The notes beneath the pieces were generated by a model. That model did not search any database, was not told the origin of the DNA, and worked only from the letters and a program-made list of their open reading frames with translations. A program made the translations under genes and the position numbers. Below, piece after piece: positions 24,028-32,280 of a DNA stretch of 64,000 nucleotides (the first letter of the stretch is position 1; each line of letters opens with the position of its first letter). This DNA comes from Streptomyces sp. NBC_00344 (GTDB lineage Bacteria > Actinomycetota > Actinomycetes > Streptomycetales > Streptomycetaceae): NCBI RefSeq assembly GCF_036088315.1, contig NZ_CP107996.1, positions 3,366,501 to 3,430,500 on the forward strand. The letters are read 5' to 3'.

Positions 24028-24060
24028 CGGCCCCCGGACGCACACCGCGTCCGGGGGCCG
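24028..24060. terminator. Bidirectional hairpin terminator between afsA and bkdC
   Basis: A perfect 14-bp stem (CGGCCCCCGGACGC with its complement) around a 5-base loop lies between two convergent genes. A strong stem without a long T-tract is usual for Streptomyces terminators. Confidence 0.8.
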
Positions 24061-24085
24061 TTGGGCTGCAGGCCACTGCGCCCGG

Positions 24086-25492
24086 CTACGCCCAGGTGAT
24101 CAGGCGCTTCGGCTGCTCCAGGATCGCCGCGACGTCCGCGAGCACCTTGGAACCCAGCTCGCCGTCGACCAGCCGGTGGTCGAAGGACAGCGCGAGCGTG
24201 GTCACCTGACGGGGCTTGACCTTGCCCTTGTGGACCCACGGCTGGAGCTTGATCGCACCGACCGCCAGGATCGCGGACTCACCCGGGTTGAGGATCGGCG
24301 TCCCGGTGTCGACGCCGAAGACGCCGACATTGGTGATGGTCACCGTGCCGCCCTGCATCGCCGCGGGTGAGGTCTTGCCCTCCCGGGCCGTGGTGACCAG
24401 TTCGCCCAGTGCCCCGCCCAGCTCGGGCAGCGCCATCGTGTGCGCGTCCTTGATGTTCGGGACGAGCAGCCCGCGCGGGGTGGCCGCGGCGATGCCCAGG
24501 TTGACGTAGTGCTTCTGCACGATCTCCTGGTTCGCCTCGTCCCAGGCCGCGTTGACCTGCGGGTTGCGCTTGATCGCGACAAGCAGCGCCTTGGCGATCA
24601 GCAGCAGCGGGTTCACCCGCACCCCGACAAGGCCGTACTTCTCCGGGGACTCCTTGAGCTCGGCGACCAGCTTCATGGTGCGGGTGACGTCGAGCGTGAC
24701 GAACTCGGTGACATGCGGCGCCGTGAAGGCGCTGCCGACCATCGCCTGGGCGGTGGCCTTCCGTACGCCCTTGACCGGGATACGGGTCTCCCTGGCATCG
24801 CCGCTGACCGCGGTGACCTCGGTGACCGCGGCGGCCGGTTCCGGGGCCGGCACTGGCTCCGGCGCGTCGGGTGCCGACGCCGCGTGCACGTCCTCGCGGG
24901 TGATGATCCCGTCCGGGCCTGACGGCGTGACCGTCGCCAGATCGATCCCCAGGTCCTTGGCGAGCTTGCGGACCGGGGGCTTGGCGAGCGGACGCGCCGT
25001 GGTGTGCCCGTTCAGCTGCTCCCGGGGCGCTTCGGCCGGCGGCACGGCACGGGGCGCCTCGGGGGCGGCCGGCGGTTCGGCGGGCGCGCTCTTGCGGGGG
25101 CGGCGCTTGGTCGAGGACTCGGCAACCCCGTATCCCACGAGCACCGGCTGGCGGGCAGCCGGGCGGGCCTCCTGCTCGGCCTGCTGCGGAACGGCGGGCG
25201 CGGGCTCCGCCACGGCCTCGGCGGGCCCGGACCCCGGTGCCACGTCAACCGCGATGATCACCTGGCCGACATCGACCGTGGTGCCTTCGGGGAAGCGCAG
25301 CTCGTGCACCACCCCGTCGAACGGGATGGGCAGCTCGACGGCGGCCTTGGCCGTCTCGACCTCGCACACCACCTGGCCGTCGGTCACGGTGTCGCCGGGG
25401 GCGACGTACCACTTGAGGATCTCCGCCTCGGTGAGTCCCTCGCCCACGTCGGGCATCTTGAACTCTCGGAAGCGGGTGGCTGTATCAGTCAT
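24086..25492 (-). CDS. bkdC: Branched-chain ketoacid dehydrogenase E2 (dihydrolipoyl acyltransferase), operon 1
   Basis: A 468-residue E2 with the expected domain order: an N-terminal lipoyl domain with the lipoylated Lys in VETAKAAVEL, a Pro/Ala-rich linker, an E3/E1-binding domain (PPVRKLAKDLGIDLATVTPSGPDGIITREDV) and a catalytic domain ending in LSFDHRLVDGELG. It transfers the branched acyl group from E1 to CoA, giving isobutyryl-, isovaleryl- and 2-methylbutyryl-CoA for branched fatty acids and polyketide starters. It follows bkdB by 14 bases. ATG at 25492 is preferred to the GTG two codons upstream because of its spacing from GAGGAG. Confidence 0.93.
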   Translation of the reverse strand: MTDTATRFREFKMPDVGEGLTEAEILKWYVAPGDTVTDGQVVCEVETAKAAVELPIPFDGVVHELRFPEGTTVDVGQVIIAVDVAPGSGPAEAVAEPAPAVPQQAEQEARPAARQPVLVGYGVAESSTKRRPRKSAPAEPPAAPEAPRAVPPAEAPREQLNGHTTARPLAKPPVRKLAKDLGIDLATVTPSGPDGIITREDVHAASAPDAPEPVPAPEPAAAVTEVTAVSGDARETRIPVKGVRKATAQAMVGSAFTAPHVTEFVTLDVTRTMKLVAELKESPEKYGLVGVRVNPLLLIAKALLVAIKRNPQVNAAWDEANQEIVQKHYVNLGIAAATPRGLLVPNIKDAHTMALPELGGALGELVTTAREGKTSPAAMQGGTVTITNVGVFGVDTGTPILNPGESAILAVGAIKLQPWVHKGKVKPRQVTTLALSFDHRLVDGELGSKVLADVAAILEQPKRLITWA

Positions 25493-25506
25493 GGTCACGG
25501 CGCTCC

Positions 25507-26487
25507 TCAGTACGCAAGCGAGCGGTCGACGGCGTCGAGCACCCGGTCAAGGCCCGGCAGGTACTCGTCCTCCAGGCGGGCCGGCGGGTACGGCGCGTGG
25601 AACCCGCCGACCCTCAGTACCGGTGCTTCCAGGCGGTAGAAGCTCCGCTCGGTGATCCGGGCGGCGATCTCCGAGCCCGTGCCGAGGAACACCGGGGCCT
25701 CGTGCACCACGACCAGCCGTCCGGTCTTCTCGACCGAGGTCTGCACGGTGTCGAAGTCGATCGGCGACATCGAGCGCAGATCGACGACCTCGACGGACTT
25801 GCCCTCCTCGGCCGCCGCGGCCGCCGCCTCCAGGCAGACCTTCACCATCGGACCGTACGCGGCAAGCGTCAGATCCGACCCCGCACGGGCGATCCTGGCC
25901 TTGTGCAGCGGGTGCGGGATCGCGTCGACGTCGACCTCACCCTTGTCCCAGTAACGCCGCTTCGGCTCGAAGAAGATGATCGGGTCGTCGCTCTGGATGG
26001 CCTGCTGCATCATCCAGTACGCGTCCGACGCGTTGGAGGGCGAGACCACCTTCAGTCCCGCGACATGCGCGAAAAGGGCCTCGGGGGACTCGCTGTGGTG
26101 CTCGACCGCGCCGATGCCGCCGCCGTACGGAATGCGCACGACGACCGGAAGCTTGATCTTGCCGAGCGCGCGGGCGTGCATCTTCGCGAGCTGGGTGACG
26201 ATCTGGTCGTAGGCGGGGAAGACGAAGCCGTCGAACTGGATCTCGACGACCGGCCGGTAACCGCGCAGGGCCAGACCGATGGCTGTGCCGACGATGCCGG
26301 ACTCGGCGAGCGGGGTGTCGATGACACGTCCCTCGCCGAAGTCCTTGTGCAGACCGTCCGTGATGCGGAAGACGCCGCCGAGCTTGCCGACGTCCTCGCC
26401 CATGATCAGGACCTTGGGGTCGGTGTCGAGCGCCTTGCGCAGCGACTCGTTGAGCGCCTTGGCGATGCTCATGCTGGTAGCAGCCAT
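25507..26487 (-). CDS. bkdB: Branched-chain ketoacid dehydrogenase E1 beta subunit, operon 1
   Basis: A 326-residue E1 beta subunit of the pyruvate/branched-chain dehydrogenase family (LIMGEDVGKLGGVFRITDGL, TPLAESGIVGTAIGLALRGYRPVVEIQF, RIPYGGGIGAVEHHSESPEALF, and the C-terminal GGFHAPYPPARLEDEYLPG). Together with BkdA it forms the thiamine-diphosphate decarboxylase. The gene starts two bases after bkdA stops and is followed closely by bkdC, so the three genes form one operon. Confidence 0.95.
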   Translation of the reverse strand: MAATSMSIAKALNESLRKALDTDPKVLIMGEDVGKLGGVFRITDGLHKDFGEGRVIDTPLAESGIVGTAIGLALRGYRPVVEIQFDGFVFPAYDQIVTQLAKMHARALGKIKLPVVVRIPYGGGIGAVEHHSESPEALFAHVAGLKVVSPSNASDAYWMMQQAIQSDDPIIFFEPKRRYWDKGEVDVDAIPHPLHKARIARAGSDLTLAAYGPMVKVCLEAAAAAAEEGKSVEVVDLRSMSPIDFDTVQTSVEKTGRLVVVHEAPVFLGTGSEIAARITERSFYRLEAPVLRVGGFHAPYPPARLEDEYLPGLDRVLDAVDRSLAY

Positions 26488-26489
26488 GA

Positions 26490-27638
26490 TCAGTTGTCCT
26501 CCTCTGCGAAGGACGCCTGGTAGGCGGCGAACTGCGCGCGCTCCTCGTCGACCAGGGCATGGCCGTCGGCGTGGGTGTTCTCGAACATGGCCATCGAGTC
26601 CGGGTCCGGCATGGCCCGTACGGCCTCACGCACCCGCTTGCCGAGGGTCTCGCTCTCACCCTCGAGCCCGGTGAAGAACGCCTCGTCGGCGATCTTCTCC
26701 TTCTCCAGATACGTCCTGAGCCGCTGGATCGGGTCCTTGGCCTCCCAGGCCTGGCGCTCGTCGTCCGTGCGGTACTTCGTCGGGTCGTCGGACGTGGTGT
26801 GGGCACCCATCCGATACGTGTACGCCTCGACGAGCGTGGGCCCCTCACCCCTGCGGGCCCGCTCGAGCGCCGACCGGGTGACGGCCAGGCAGGCGAGTAC
26901 GTCGTTGCCGTCGACCCGGACGCCGGGGAATCCGAAGCCCTGCGCGCGCTGGTAGAGCGGCACCCGCATCTGCTTCTCGGTCGGCTCGGAGATCGCCCAC
27001 TGGTTGTTCTGGCAGAAGAACACCACCGGGGCGTTGTAGACCGCGGAGAAGGTGAACGCCTCCGCCACATCGCCCTGGCTGGACGCACCGTCACCGAAGT
27101 AGGCGACAACGGCGGAGTCCGCGCCGTCCTTGGCGACGCCCATCGCATAGCCGGTCGCGTGCAGCGTCTGCGAGCCGATCACGATCGTGTACAGATGGAA
27201 ATTGTTGGTGCTGGGGTCCCAGCCACCGTGGTTCACGCCGCGGAACATGCCCAGCAGATTGGTGGGATCGACCCCCCGGCACCAGGCGACACCGTGTTCA
27301 CGGTAGGTCGGGAAGACGTAGTCGTCGTCCCTCAGCGCCCGGCCGGAGCCGATCTGAGCGGCCTCCTGACCGAGCAGCGAAGCCCACAGCCCGAGTTCGC
27401 CCTGGCGCTGCAGGGCGGTGGCCTCGGCGTCGAAGCGACGCGTCAGGACCATGTCCCGGTACAGACCACGCAGCTCTTCGGGGGTGAGATCCACCTGATA
27501 GTCGGGGTGCTCGATGCGCTCGCCATCGGGCGTCAGCAGCTGTACGAGCTGAGGCTCGGAGCGCTCAGGCGTCCTTGCGGCGCCGGCTCGCTTGCTGCTG
27601 CGTCGCGGCTTGCGCGCGGCACTGCTCTCCACGGTCAC
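26490..27638 (-). CDS. bkdA: Branched-chain ketoacid dehydrogenase E1 alpha subunit, operon 1
   Basis: A 382-residue E1 alpha subunit with the thiamine-diphosphate motif starting GDGASSQGDVAEAF and ending CQNNQWAIS, and a RMGAHTTSDDPTKYR phosphorylation-loop-like segment. The N-terminal 40 residues are a Lys/Arg-rich extension, common in the Streptomyces copy. The GTG at 27638 has GGAGGAG seven bases upstream. It is the first gene of bkd operon 1. Compared with operon 2 it is considerably different, so the two complexes may be expressed under different conditions. Confidence 0.94.
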   Translation of the reverse strand: MTVESSAARKPRRSSKRAGAARTPERSEPQLVQLLTPDGERIEHPDYQVDLTPEELRGLYRDMVLTRRFDAEATALQRQGELGLWASLLGQEAAQIGSGRALRDDDYVFPTYREHGVAWCRGVDPTNLLGMFRGVNHGGWDPSTNNFHLYTIVIGSQTLHATGYAMGVAKDGADSAVVAYFGDGASSQGDVAEAFTFSAVYNAPVVFFCQNNQWAISEPTEKQMRVPLYQRAQGFGFPGVRVDGNDVLACLAVTRSALERARRGEGPTLVEAYTYRMGAHTTSDDPTKYRTDDERQAWEAKDPIQRLRTYLEKEKIADEAFFTGLEGESETLGKRVREAVRAMPDPDSMAMFENTHADGHALVDEERAQFAAYQASFAEEDN

Positions 27639-27965
27639 GTGCGTGCTCCTCCGTCGGTCCGGCCCCCGGGGTTGCCGGTAAGGCCAGTGCGGCTCGCCTG
27701 AAATCCGTACCCCCGCACGGGGTGGGTGCGATGTGGCCGGGAACAGGCGTGACAGGTGCCCCGGCGAGCACCCTGTCAAAGGCACGTTACCCAGTGCGTC
27801 GCAGAACTGCGAAACCCCATTTGACCTGCGATTTTGCTTGGATTTCCAAGTAAATCGAAGAATGGGCGAACAATCACTGGTCACAGCCTTGCAGGCCGCC
27901 GGAACAGGGGCACGTTATACCGGCCACCCCGGGCACGGGAAGAGCTGGTATGTGAGACTGATTCC
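27639..27965. promoter_or_regulatory. Divergent region between bkdA and response regulator
   Basis: The 327-bp region has no convincing gene. It holds the bkd operon 1 promoter and the promoter of the response regulator. The inverted repeat CTTGGATTTCCAAG (27837-27850) is its clearest element and lies in a locally AT-rich patch. Confidence 0.6.
27837..27850. promoter_or_regulatory. Inverted repeat, candidate operator upstream of bkd operon 1
   Basis: CTTGGA and TCCAAG form 6-bp arms around TT. It lies about 200 bases upstream of bkdA and 116 bases before the response regulator. The cognate protein is unknown. An Lrp-type or response-regulator site are both possible. Confidence 0.4.
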
Positions 27966-28625
27966 GTGTCCGGATCCGCAAAAATCAGTGTATTTCTCCT
28001 CGACGACCATGAAGTGGTACGTCGGGGTGTTCATGAGCTTCTGTCGCTCGAGGAGGACATCGAAATCGTCGGTGAGGCCGGTACCGCGGCGGACGCCCTG
28101 GCGCGAATCCCGGCCACCCGACCGGACGTCGCGGTCCTCGACGTCAGGCTTCCGGACGGCAGCGGGGTGGAGGTCTGCCGGGAGATCCGCTCGGCGGACG
28201 AGCGCATCAGATGCCTGATGCTCACGTCCTACTCCGACGACGAGGCACTCTTCGACGCGATCATGGCGGGGGCGTCGGGCTATGTGCTGAAGGCGATCCG
28301 CGGCGATGAACTGCTCTCGGCGGTACGGGACGTGGCGGCCGGAAAATCGCTGCTCGACCCGGCGGCCACCGCGCGTGTCCTGGAACGGCTGCGCGACGGC
28401 GGAAAGGAGAAGGGCGACGACCGGCTGGCTGCCCTCACCGACCAGGAGCGCAGAATCCTGGACCTGATCGGCGAGGGGCTGACCAACCGGATCATCGGCG
28501 AACGGCTGCACCTCGCCGAGAAGACGATCAAGAACTACGTCTCCAGCCTGCTCTCCAAGCTCGGCATGGAACGGCGCTCCCAGGCCGCCGCGTACGTTGC
28601 GCGGCTCCAGGCCGAGCGGCGCTGA
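27966..28625 (+). CDS. Orphan NarL/DevR-type response regulator
   Basis: A 219-residue two-domain response regulator. The receiver ([18 protein letters not shown], phospho-acceptor Asp in [11 protein letters not shown], then MLTSYSDD and the conserved Lys in GYVLKAI) is followed by a LuxR-type helix-turn-helix ([45 protein letters not shown]). The sequence is very like the DevR/DosR group that governs hypoxia and dormancy in actinobacteria. No histidine kinase gene adjoins it. A DevR-box-like site lies just downstream, before the next gene. The GTG at 27966 was chosen because the receiver begins soon after. Confidence 0.9.
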   Translation: MSGSAKISVFLLDDHEVVRRGVHELLSLEEDIEIVGEAGTAADALARIPATRPDVAVLDVRLPDGSGVEVCREIRSADERIRCLMLTSYSDDEALFDAIMAGASGYVLKAIRGDELLSAVRDVAAGKSLLDPAATARVLERLRDGGKEKGDDRLAALTDQERRILDLIGEGLTNRIIGERLHLAEKTIKNYVSSLLSKLGMERRSQAAAYVARLQAERR

Positions 28626-28665
28626 CTCCGAGCGGCACTGACTCTCCGTAGTCCTGAATGCCTTA

Positions 28666-28685
28666 TTCGGGACCTACGTCCTCAA
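28666..28685. promoter_or_regulatory. DevR/DosR-box-like site before PPOX gene
   Basis: TTCGGGACCTACGTCCTCAA matches the published mycobacterial DevR box TTSGGGACTWWAGTCCCSAA at 17 of 20 positions. It lies 56 bases upstream of the PPOX gene and directly downstream of a DevR-like regulator gene, which supports a regulatory link. Confidence 0.6.
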
Positions 28686-28740
28686 TCAAGGGACAGCCGG
28701 CCCTTCTCCGCGTCCTGCCGGGTGGCGGAGAGTGGAACCC

Positions 28741-29157
28741 ATGCCCACCGAGGAACTGCGTGCCATCGAACTGCTCGGCCTTGTGCCGTACGGCAGAGTT
28801 GCGACCAGCTTGGGCGCACTGCCCTTCCTGGCCATCGCCCGGCACATCGTCTCGGAGGGCTCCGTCATTCTGCGGATGCATGTGGGCCGCGGACATCACG
28901 AGGCCTGCAAAGGCAGCGTGGTCGCCTACGCTGCCGACAACATGTGCTCGGGAGAGACCGACGTCTGGTCCGTGCAGTTCACCGGCACCGCCGAGGCCAT
29001 CACCCCGACACCCGACGAGCTCCGGCACTTCACCGGCGCCCCGGCCGAGATGAACGGCGAACCGTACGAGCCGGTCTATCTGCGCATCAGGCCGCGGTTC
29101 AGCACGGTGGACCGGATGGAGTACACGGCACCGCAGACGGCGGACGCCGCCCAGTGA
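28741..29157 (+). CDS. Pyridoxamine 5'-phosphate oxidase-family flavoprotein
   Basis: A 138-residue split-barrel protein (ELLGLVPYGRVATSLGALPFLAIARHIV, HEACKGSVVAYAAD, WSVQFTGTAEAITP) of the FMN-binding PPOX family frequently found in DevR regulons. It may be an FMN- or heme-related reductase or stress protein. The exact substrate is unknown. The ATG at 28741 has GGAGAG eight bases upstream. A DevR-box-like sequence lies in its promoter. Confidence 0.8.
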   Translation: MPTEELRAIELLGLVPYGRVATSLGALPFLAIARHIVSEGSVILRMHVGRGHHEACKGSVVAYAADNMCSGETDVWSVQFTGTAEAITPTPDELRHFTGAPAEMNGEPYEPVYLRIRPRFSTVDRMEYTAPQTADAAQ

Positions 29158-29172
29158 TCTAACATCTGGCGG

Positions 29173-30177
29173 GTGCCGCGCTCATATGCAACCCCACCTG
29201 TGGCGGATCTGCTGCACCGCTACGGTTCCGAGGGCACCGTACTGTCCTGCGAACCGGTCGCCCAGGGGCTGCTGAACCGCGGCTACCGGCTCGCCACCAC
29301 GCACGGGGACTTCTTCCTCAAGCACCATCTCGACGGTGATCCTGCGGCGATCAGCCGCCAGCACCGCGCGACCCGCCGCCTGGAGGCACTCGGGGTGCCC
29401 GTCGCCCCGCCGCTGGCGGGTACGGACGGCGCCACCGTCACGGTGATCGGTGGCCGGTGCTACGCCCTTCACCCCTGGATCGACGGAAAGCACCGCGACG
29501 GAGCCCAGCTCAGCACCGCCGGCTCCCGGCGGCTCGGAGCGTTGCTCGGCCTGGTGCACACCGGCCTGGAGAGGGTGATGGAGGCAGCGGCCGCGCCGCC
29601 CCCGTACCGGAGCGCCGATCCGGCGGACACCTTCGCCGTCATCGAGGAACTGCTCGGTTGCCTGGCGGCCGGAGAACGGCCGAGGGACGCCTTCGACGAG
29701 CTGGCCGAGCACCGGCTGCGGGAGCGCCGCCGGCTGCTCGAGCGGCACGCTCACCGGCGCCCACCGCCGGGCGCGACAGGGGGGTGGGTGCACGGGGACT
29801 TCCATCCGCTGAATCTGCTCTACCGCGGAGCGGAGCCCGCGGCGATCATCGACTGGGACCGGCTCGGCGTGAAACCACGGGCCGAGGAGGCCGTCAGGGC
29901 CGCGGTCATCTTCTTCGTCCAGCCCACCGGGGAACTGGAACTGGTGAAGGTGCGTGCCTACGCGCGTGCCTACCGGCGGGCGGCAGCGGCGGGCTCCGCC
30001 GAACTCGCCGCAGCGGTGCACCGGGTGTGGTGGGAGCGGCTCAACGACTTCTGGGTGCTGCGCTGGCGCTACCAGCTGGGCGACCGCAGGGCCGACGCGC
30101 TGTTCCCCGCGGCATCGGCCCTCGTGGTGTGGTGGACGCGCCACTACGACGCGGTGTGCGAGGCGTTCGCGGGGTGA
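29173..30177 (+). CDS. Aminoglycoside phosphotransferase-family kinase
   Basis: A 334-residue protein-kinase-like phosphotransferase. The catalytic loop VHGDFHPLNLLY contains the HxDxxxxN pattern, and AAIIDWDRLG supplies the metal-binding Asp. FFLKHH near residue 50 is the likely ATP-binding Lys. Family members phosphorylate antibiotics, choline, homoserine or sugars, and this sequence does not show which. The GTG start lies 15 bases after the PPOX stop, so the two genes are probably cotranscribed. Confidence 0.85.
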   Translation: MPRSYATPPVADLLHRYGSEGTVLSCEPVAQGLLNRGYRLATTHGDFFLKHHLDGDPAAISRQHRATRRLEALGVPVAPPLAGTDGATVTVIGGRCYALHPWIDGKHRDGAQLSTAGSRRLGALLGLVHTGLERVMEAAAAPPPYRSADPADTFAVIEELLGCLAAGERPRDAFDELAEHRLRERRRLLERHAHRRPPPGATGGWVHGDFHPLNLLYRGAEPAAIIDWDRLGVKPRAEEAVRAAVIFFVQPTGELELVKVRAYARAYRRAAAAGSAELAAAVHRVWWERLNDFWVLRWRYQLGDRRADALFPAASALVVWWTRHYDAVCEAFAG

Positions 30178-30219
30178 CGGGTGGGGGAGAGTCCGGTCTC
30201 TCCCCCGGGTGGGCGGCGG

Positions 30220-31860
30220 TCAGTCGCCGGTCACTCCCCCGGCGGTCTTGCCGCCGGTGTCGGTGCCCGCCGTGCTGCCCGCGTCGGTGCCCGCCGCGGT
30301 GCCGCCGTCATCCGTGCCCGCCGCCGTACCACCGTCATCCGTGCCCGCCGCCGTACCACCGTCATCCGTGCCCGCCGCGGTGCCGCCGTCATCCGTGCCC
30401 GCCGCCGTACCACCGTCGTCGCTGCCCGCGGCGGTGCCGCCGTTCTGAGTGCCGCCGTCGGTCGTCGTACCGCTGCTGGACGGCTTGGACGGCGGAGGCG
30501 AGGACTTCGACTCGCTGGGGGAGTCCGACGGGCTGGAGGAGGGCGTGTCGCTCTGCTCGCCGCCGGTGGAGGTGCCGGGCTGGGTGGTGTCGTCGGTGGC
30601 CTCGTCCGAAGGGGCGTCGGTCTGTTTGTCGGGGGCCGAATGGCTGGGCGCCGGCGACTTGGTGGCGGGTGTACCGCCGCCGCTCCTGCCGCCGAAACCG
30701 TCCAGCGCGAACACGATGCCGGCCGCGATGGCGACCACCGCGAGCGCGGCGACCACCCACATCCAGCCGCGTCCGCCGCGGTGCTCCCCGCCGCCCCGGT
30801 ACCCACCGTCGTCCGGGTTCATCGGGGGCAGGATCGGGCCCTGCGACGTGTCGCCGCCGCCGTGGCTCGGGTACGCCGCGGTCGCTGCGGTGGCCGCGGT
30901 GGCGCCGCCCTCGTTCATCGCCACAGGACCGGTGTTCCAGGTTCCCGTGTGGCCGCCCTGCTGCTGGAGCATCTGGAGCGAGTAGGCGACCAGCGCCCGC
31001 ATCTCCTCCGCACTCTGGAACCGGTCGTCCGGGTCCTTGGCGAGGGAACGCATCACCAGACCGTCGAGCTCGGGCGGCACCGACGACGCCGCCTGGGACG
31101 GCGGGAGGGGCATGTCCTGGACATGCTGGTAGACCACCGAGAGCGGGGTCTCACCCGTGAAGGGGGGCCGCAGCGCCAGCAGTTCGTAGAGGAGACAGCC
31201 CGTGGCGTACAGGTCGGAGCGGTGGTCGACGGCCTTGCCGAGGGCCTGCTCCGGGGAGAGGTACTGAGGGGTCCCCATGACCATCCCGGTCTGGGTCATC
31301 GTGGATGCCGCGCCGTGCAGAGCACGCGCGATGCCGAAGTCCATCACCTTGACCGCGCCGGCGTCCGTGATGATCACGTTGGCGGGCTTGATGTCCCGGT
31401 GGACGATGCCGTGCTGGTGGGAGTAGGCGAGTGCCTCGAGCACCCCGGAGACGATGATCAGCGCCTGCTCGGGCGGCGGTGCCTCCGCGTTGATCAGCAG
31501 ATCGCGGATGGTGCGGCCCTCGACCAGCTCCATCACGATGTAGGGGACGGTGTTGCCGCCCCAGTAGTCCTCGCCCGAGTCGTACACCGCGACCACCGCA
31601 TGGTGGTTGAGGCCGGCGACCGACTGTGCCTCGCGGGTGAAGCGGGCCTTGGAGACCGGGTCTTCCGCCAGGTCTGAGCGGAGCAGTTTGACGGCGACGG
31701 TCCGGCCGAGCCGTACGTCCTCCGCCGCGAACACCTCAGCCATGCCGCCACGGCCGAGACGGTGCGTCAGCCGGTAGCGGCCGTCACCGACCAGGCCGCC
31801 GACGCCCCACGACTCCGGCACGTCCGACACGCCTCCGCCTGCCTCGGAATCGGGTGCCAT
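30220..31860 (-). CDS. Transmembrane Ser/Thr protein kinase with repeat-rich extracellular tail
   Basis: A 546-residue Hanks-type kinase. The N-terminal kinase domain has GRGGMAEVFAAED, the ATP-binding Lys in VAVKLL, the catalytic HRDIKPANVI, DFGIA and GTPQYLSPEQAL. A linker with poly-Gly/Pro leads to one membrane helix (WMWVVAALAVVAIAAGIVFAL, about residue 365). The external part has no PASTA domain. It is a low-complexity Ser/Thr/Pro stretch ending in six 9-residue repeats of GGTAAGTDD. The gene is divergent from a second kinase gene. It probably senses a wall or surface condition. Confidence 0.92.
   Translation of the reverse strand: MAPDSEAGGGVSDVPESWGVGGLVGDGRYRLTHRLGRGGMAEVFAAEDVRLGRTVAVKLLRSDLAEDPVSKARFTREAQSVAGLNHHAVVAVYDSGEDYWGGNTVPYIVMELVEGRTIRDLLINAEAPPPEQALIIVSGVLEALAYSHQHGIVHRDIKPANVIITDAGAVKVMDFGIARALHGAASTMTQTGMVMGTPQYLSPEQALGKAVDHRSDLYATGCLLYELLALRPPFTGETPLSVVYQHVQDMPLPPSQAASSVPPELDGLVMRSLAKDPDDRFQSAEEMRALVAYSLQMLQQQGGHTGTWNTGPVAMNEGGATAATAATAAYPSHGGGDTSQGPILPPMNPDDGGYRGGGEHRGGRGWMWVVAALAVVAIAAGIVFALDGFGGRSGGGTPATKSPAPSHSAPDKQTDAPSDEATDDTTQPGTSTGGEQSDTPSSSPSDSPSESKSSPPPSKPSSSGTTTDGGTQNGGTAAGSDDGGTAAGTDDGGTAAGTDDGGTAAGTDDGGTAAGTDDGGTAAGTDAGSTAGTDTGGKTAGGVTGD
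30280..30441. repeat. Six 27-bp tandem repeats encoding GGTAAGTDD
   Basis: Six consecutive in-frame copies encode the extracellular tail of the kinase. The outer copies vary (SDD at the start, TDA at the end) and the inner four are identical at protein level. Copy number is likely to vary between strains. Confidence 0.9.
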
Positions 31861-32280
31861 CTGTCCTCGCCGTCGTGTCGGTCCGCATCAGCGGTGGTAC
31901 GCGGATGGTGCGCGGTGATCCTTTTGGTACAGCGCCAGTCGGTGCTCTGCCGTCACAGCACTGTCATGCCGCGGTACATCGCGACGTCACGCTACAGGCT
32001 CTGTGTGCAGGCCCGGTCCGGCAATGACCGGCTATCCAACCCGCAACCGAGCCGCCCATGCAAATTCCATGCGCTTCCTGTAACGCTTGCGAGACGCTTG
32101 ATGCGCGTACGGTCACGGAACGGGCACCCGGCTTGACGTAACAGTGCCCTCGGGCAGACTTTCCTCGTACGTCAGATCATTACGTGCGATCAGCCCGTGT
32201 GATCGCACAGCTGATCACAATTGATCACGCAACACGCAACATCGCGCATCGTTTCCGGGTGCCGAGGGGGAGCCAGACTC
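31861..32280. promoter_or_regulatory. Divergent control region between two Ser/Thr kinase genes
   Basis: The 420 bases contain no gene. The right end carries a cluster of GATC-centred dyads (32184-32227). Elsewhere I see only moderate AT-richness around 31960-32110 and no recognisable operator. Confidence 0.55.
32184..32227. promoter_or_regulatory. Clustered TGATC dyads ahead of the PASTA kinase
   Basis: GTGCGATCA and TGATCGCAC are perfect 9-bp arms with a 7-base spacer. TGATCA-CAAT-TGATCA follows four bases later. The cluster ends 53 bases before the kinase ATG, a position fit for an operator or a folded leader. Confidence 0.5.

Noticed and set aside
30280..30441. CRISPR-like repeat array
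   Set aside because: The repeats are contiguous, in frame and without spacers; they encode a low-complexity tail of a kinase.
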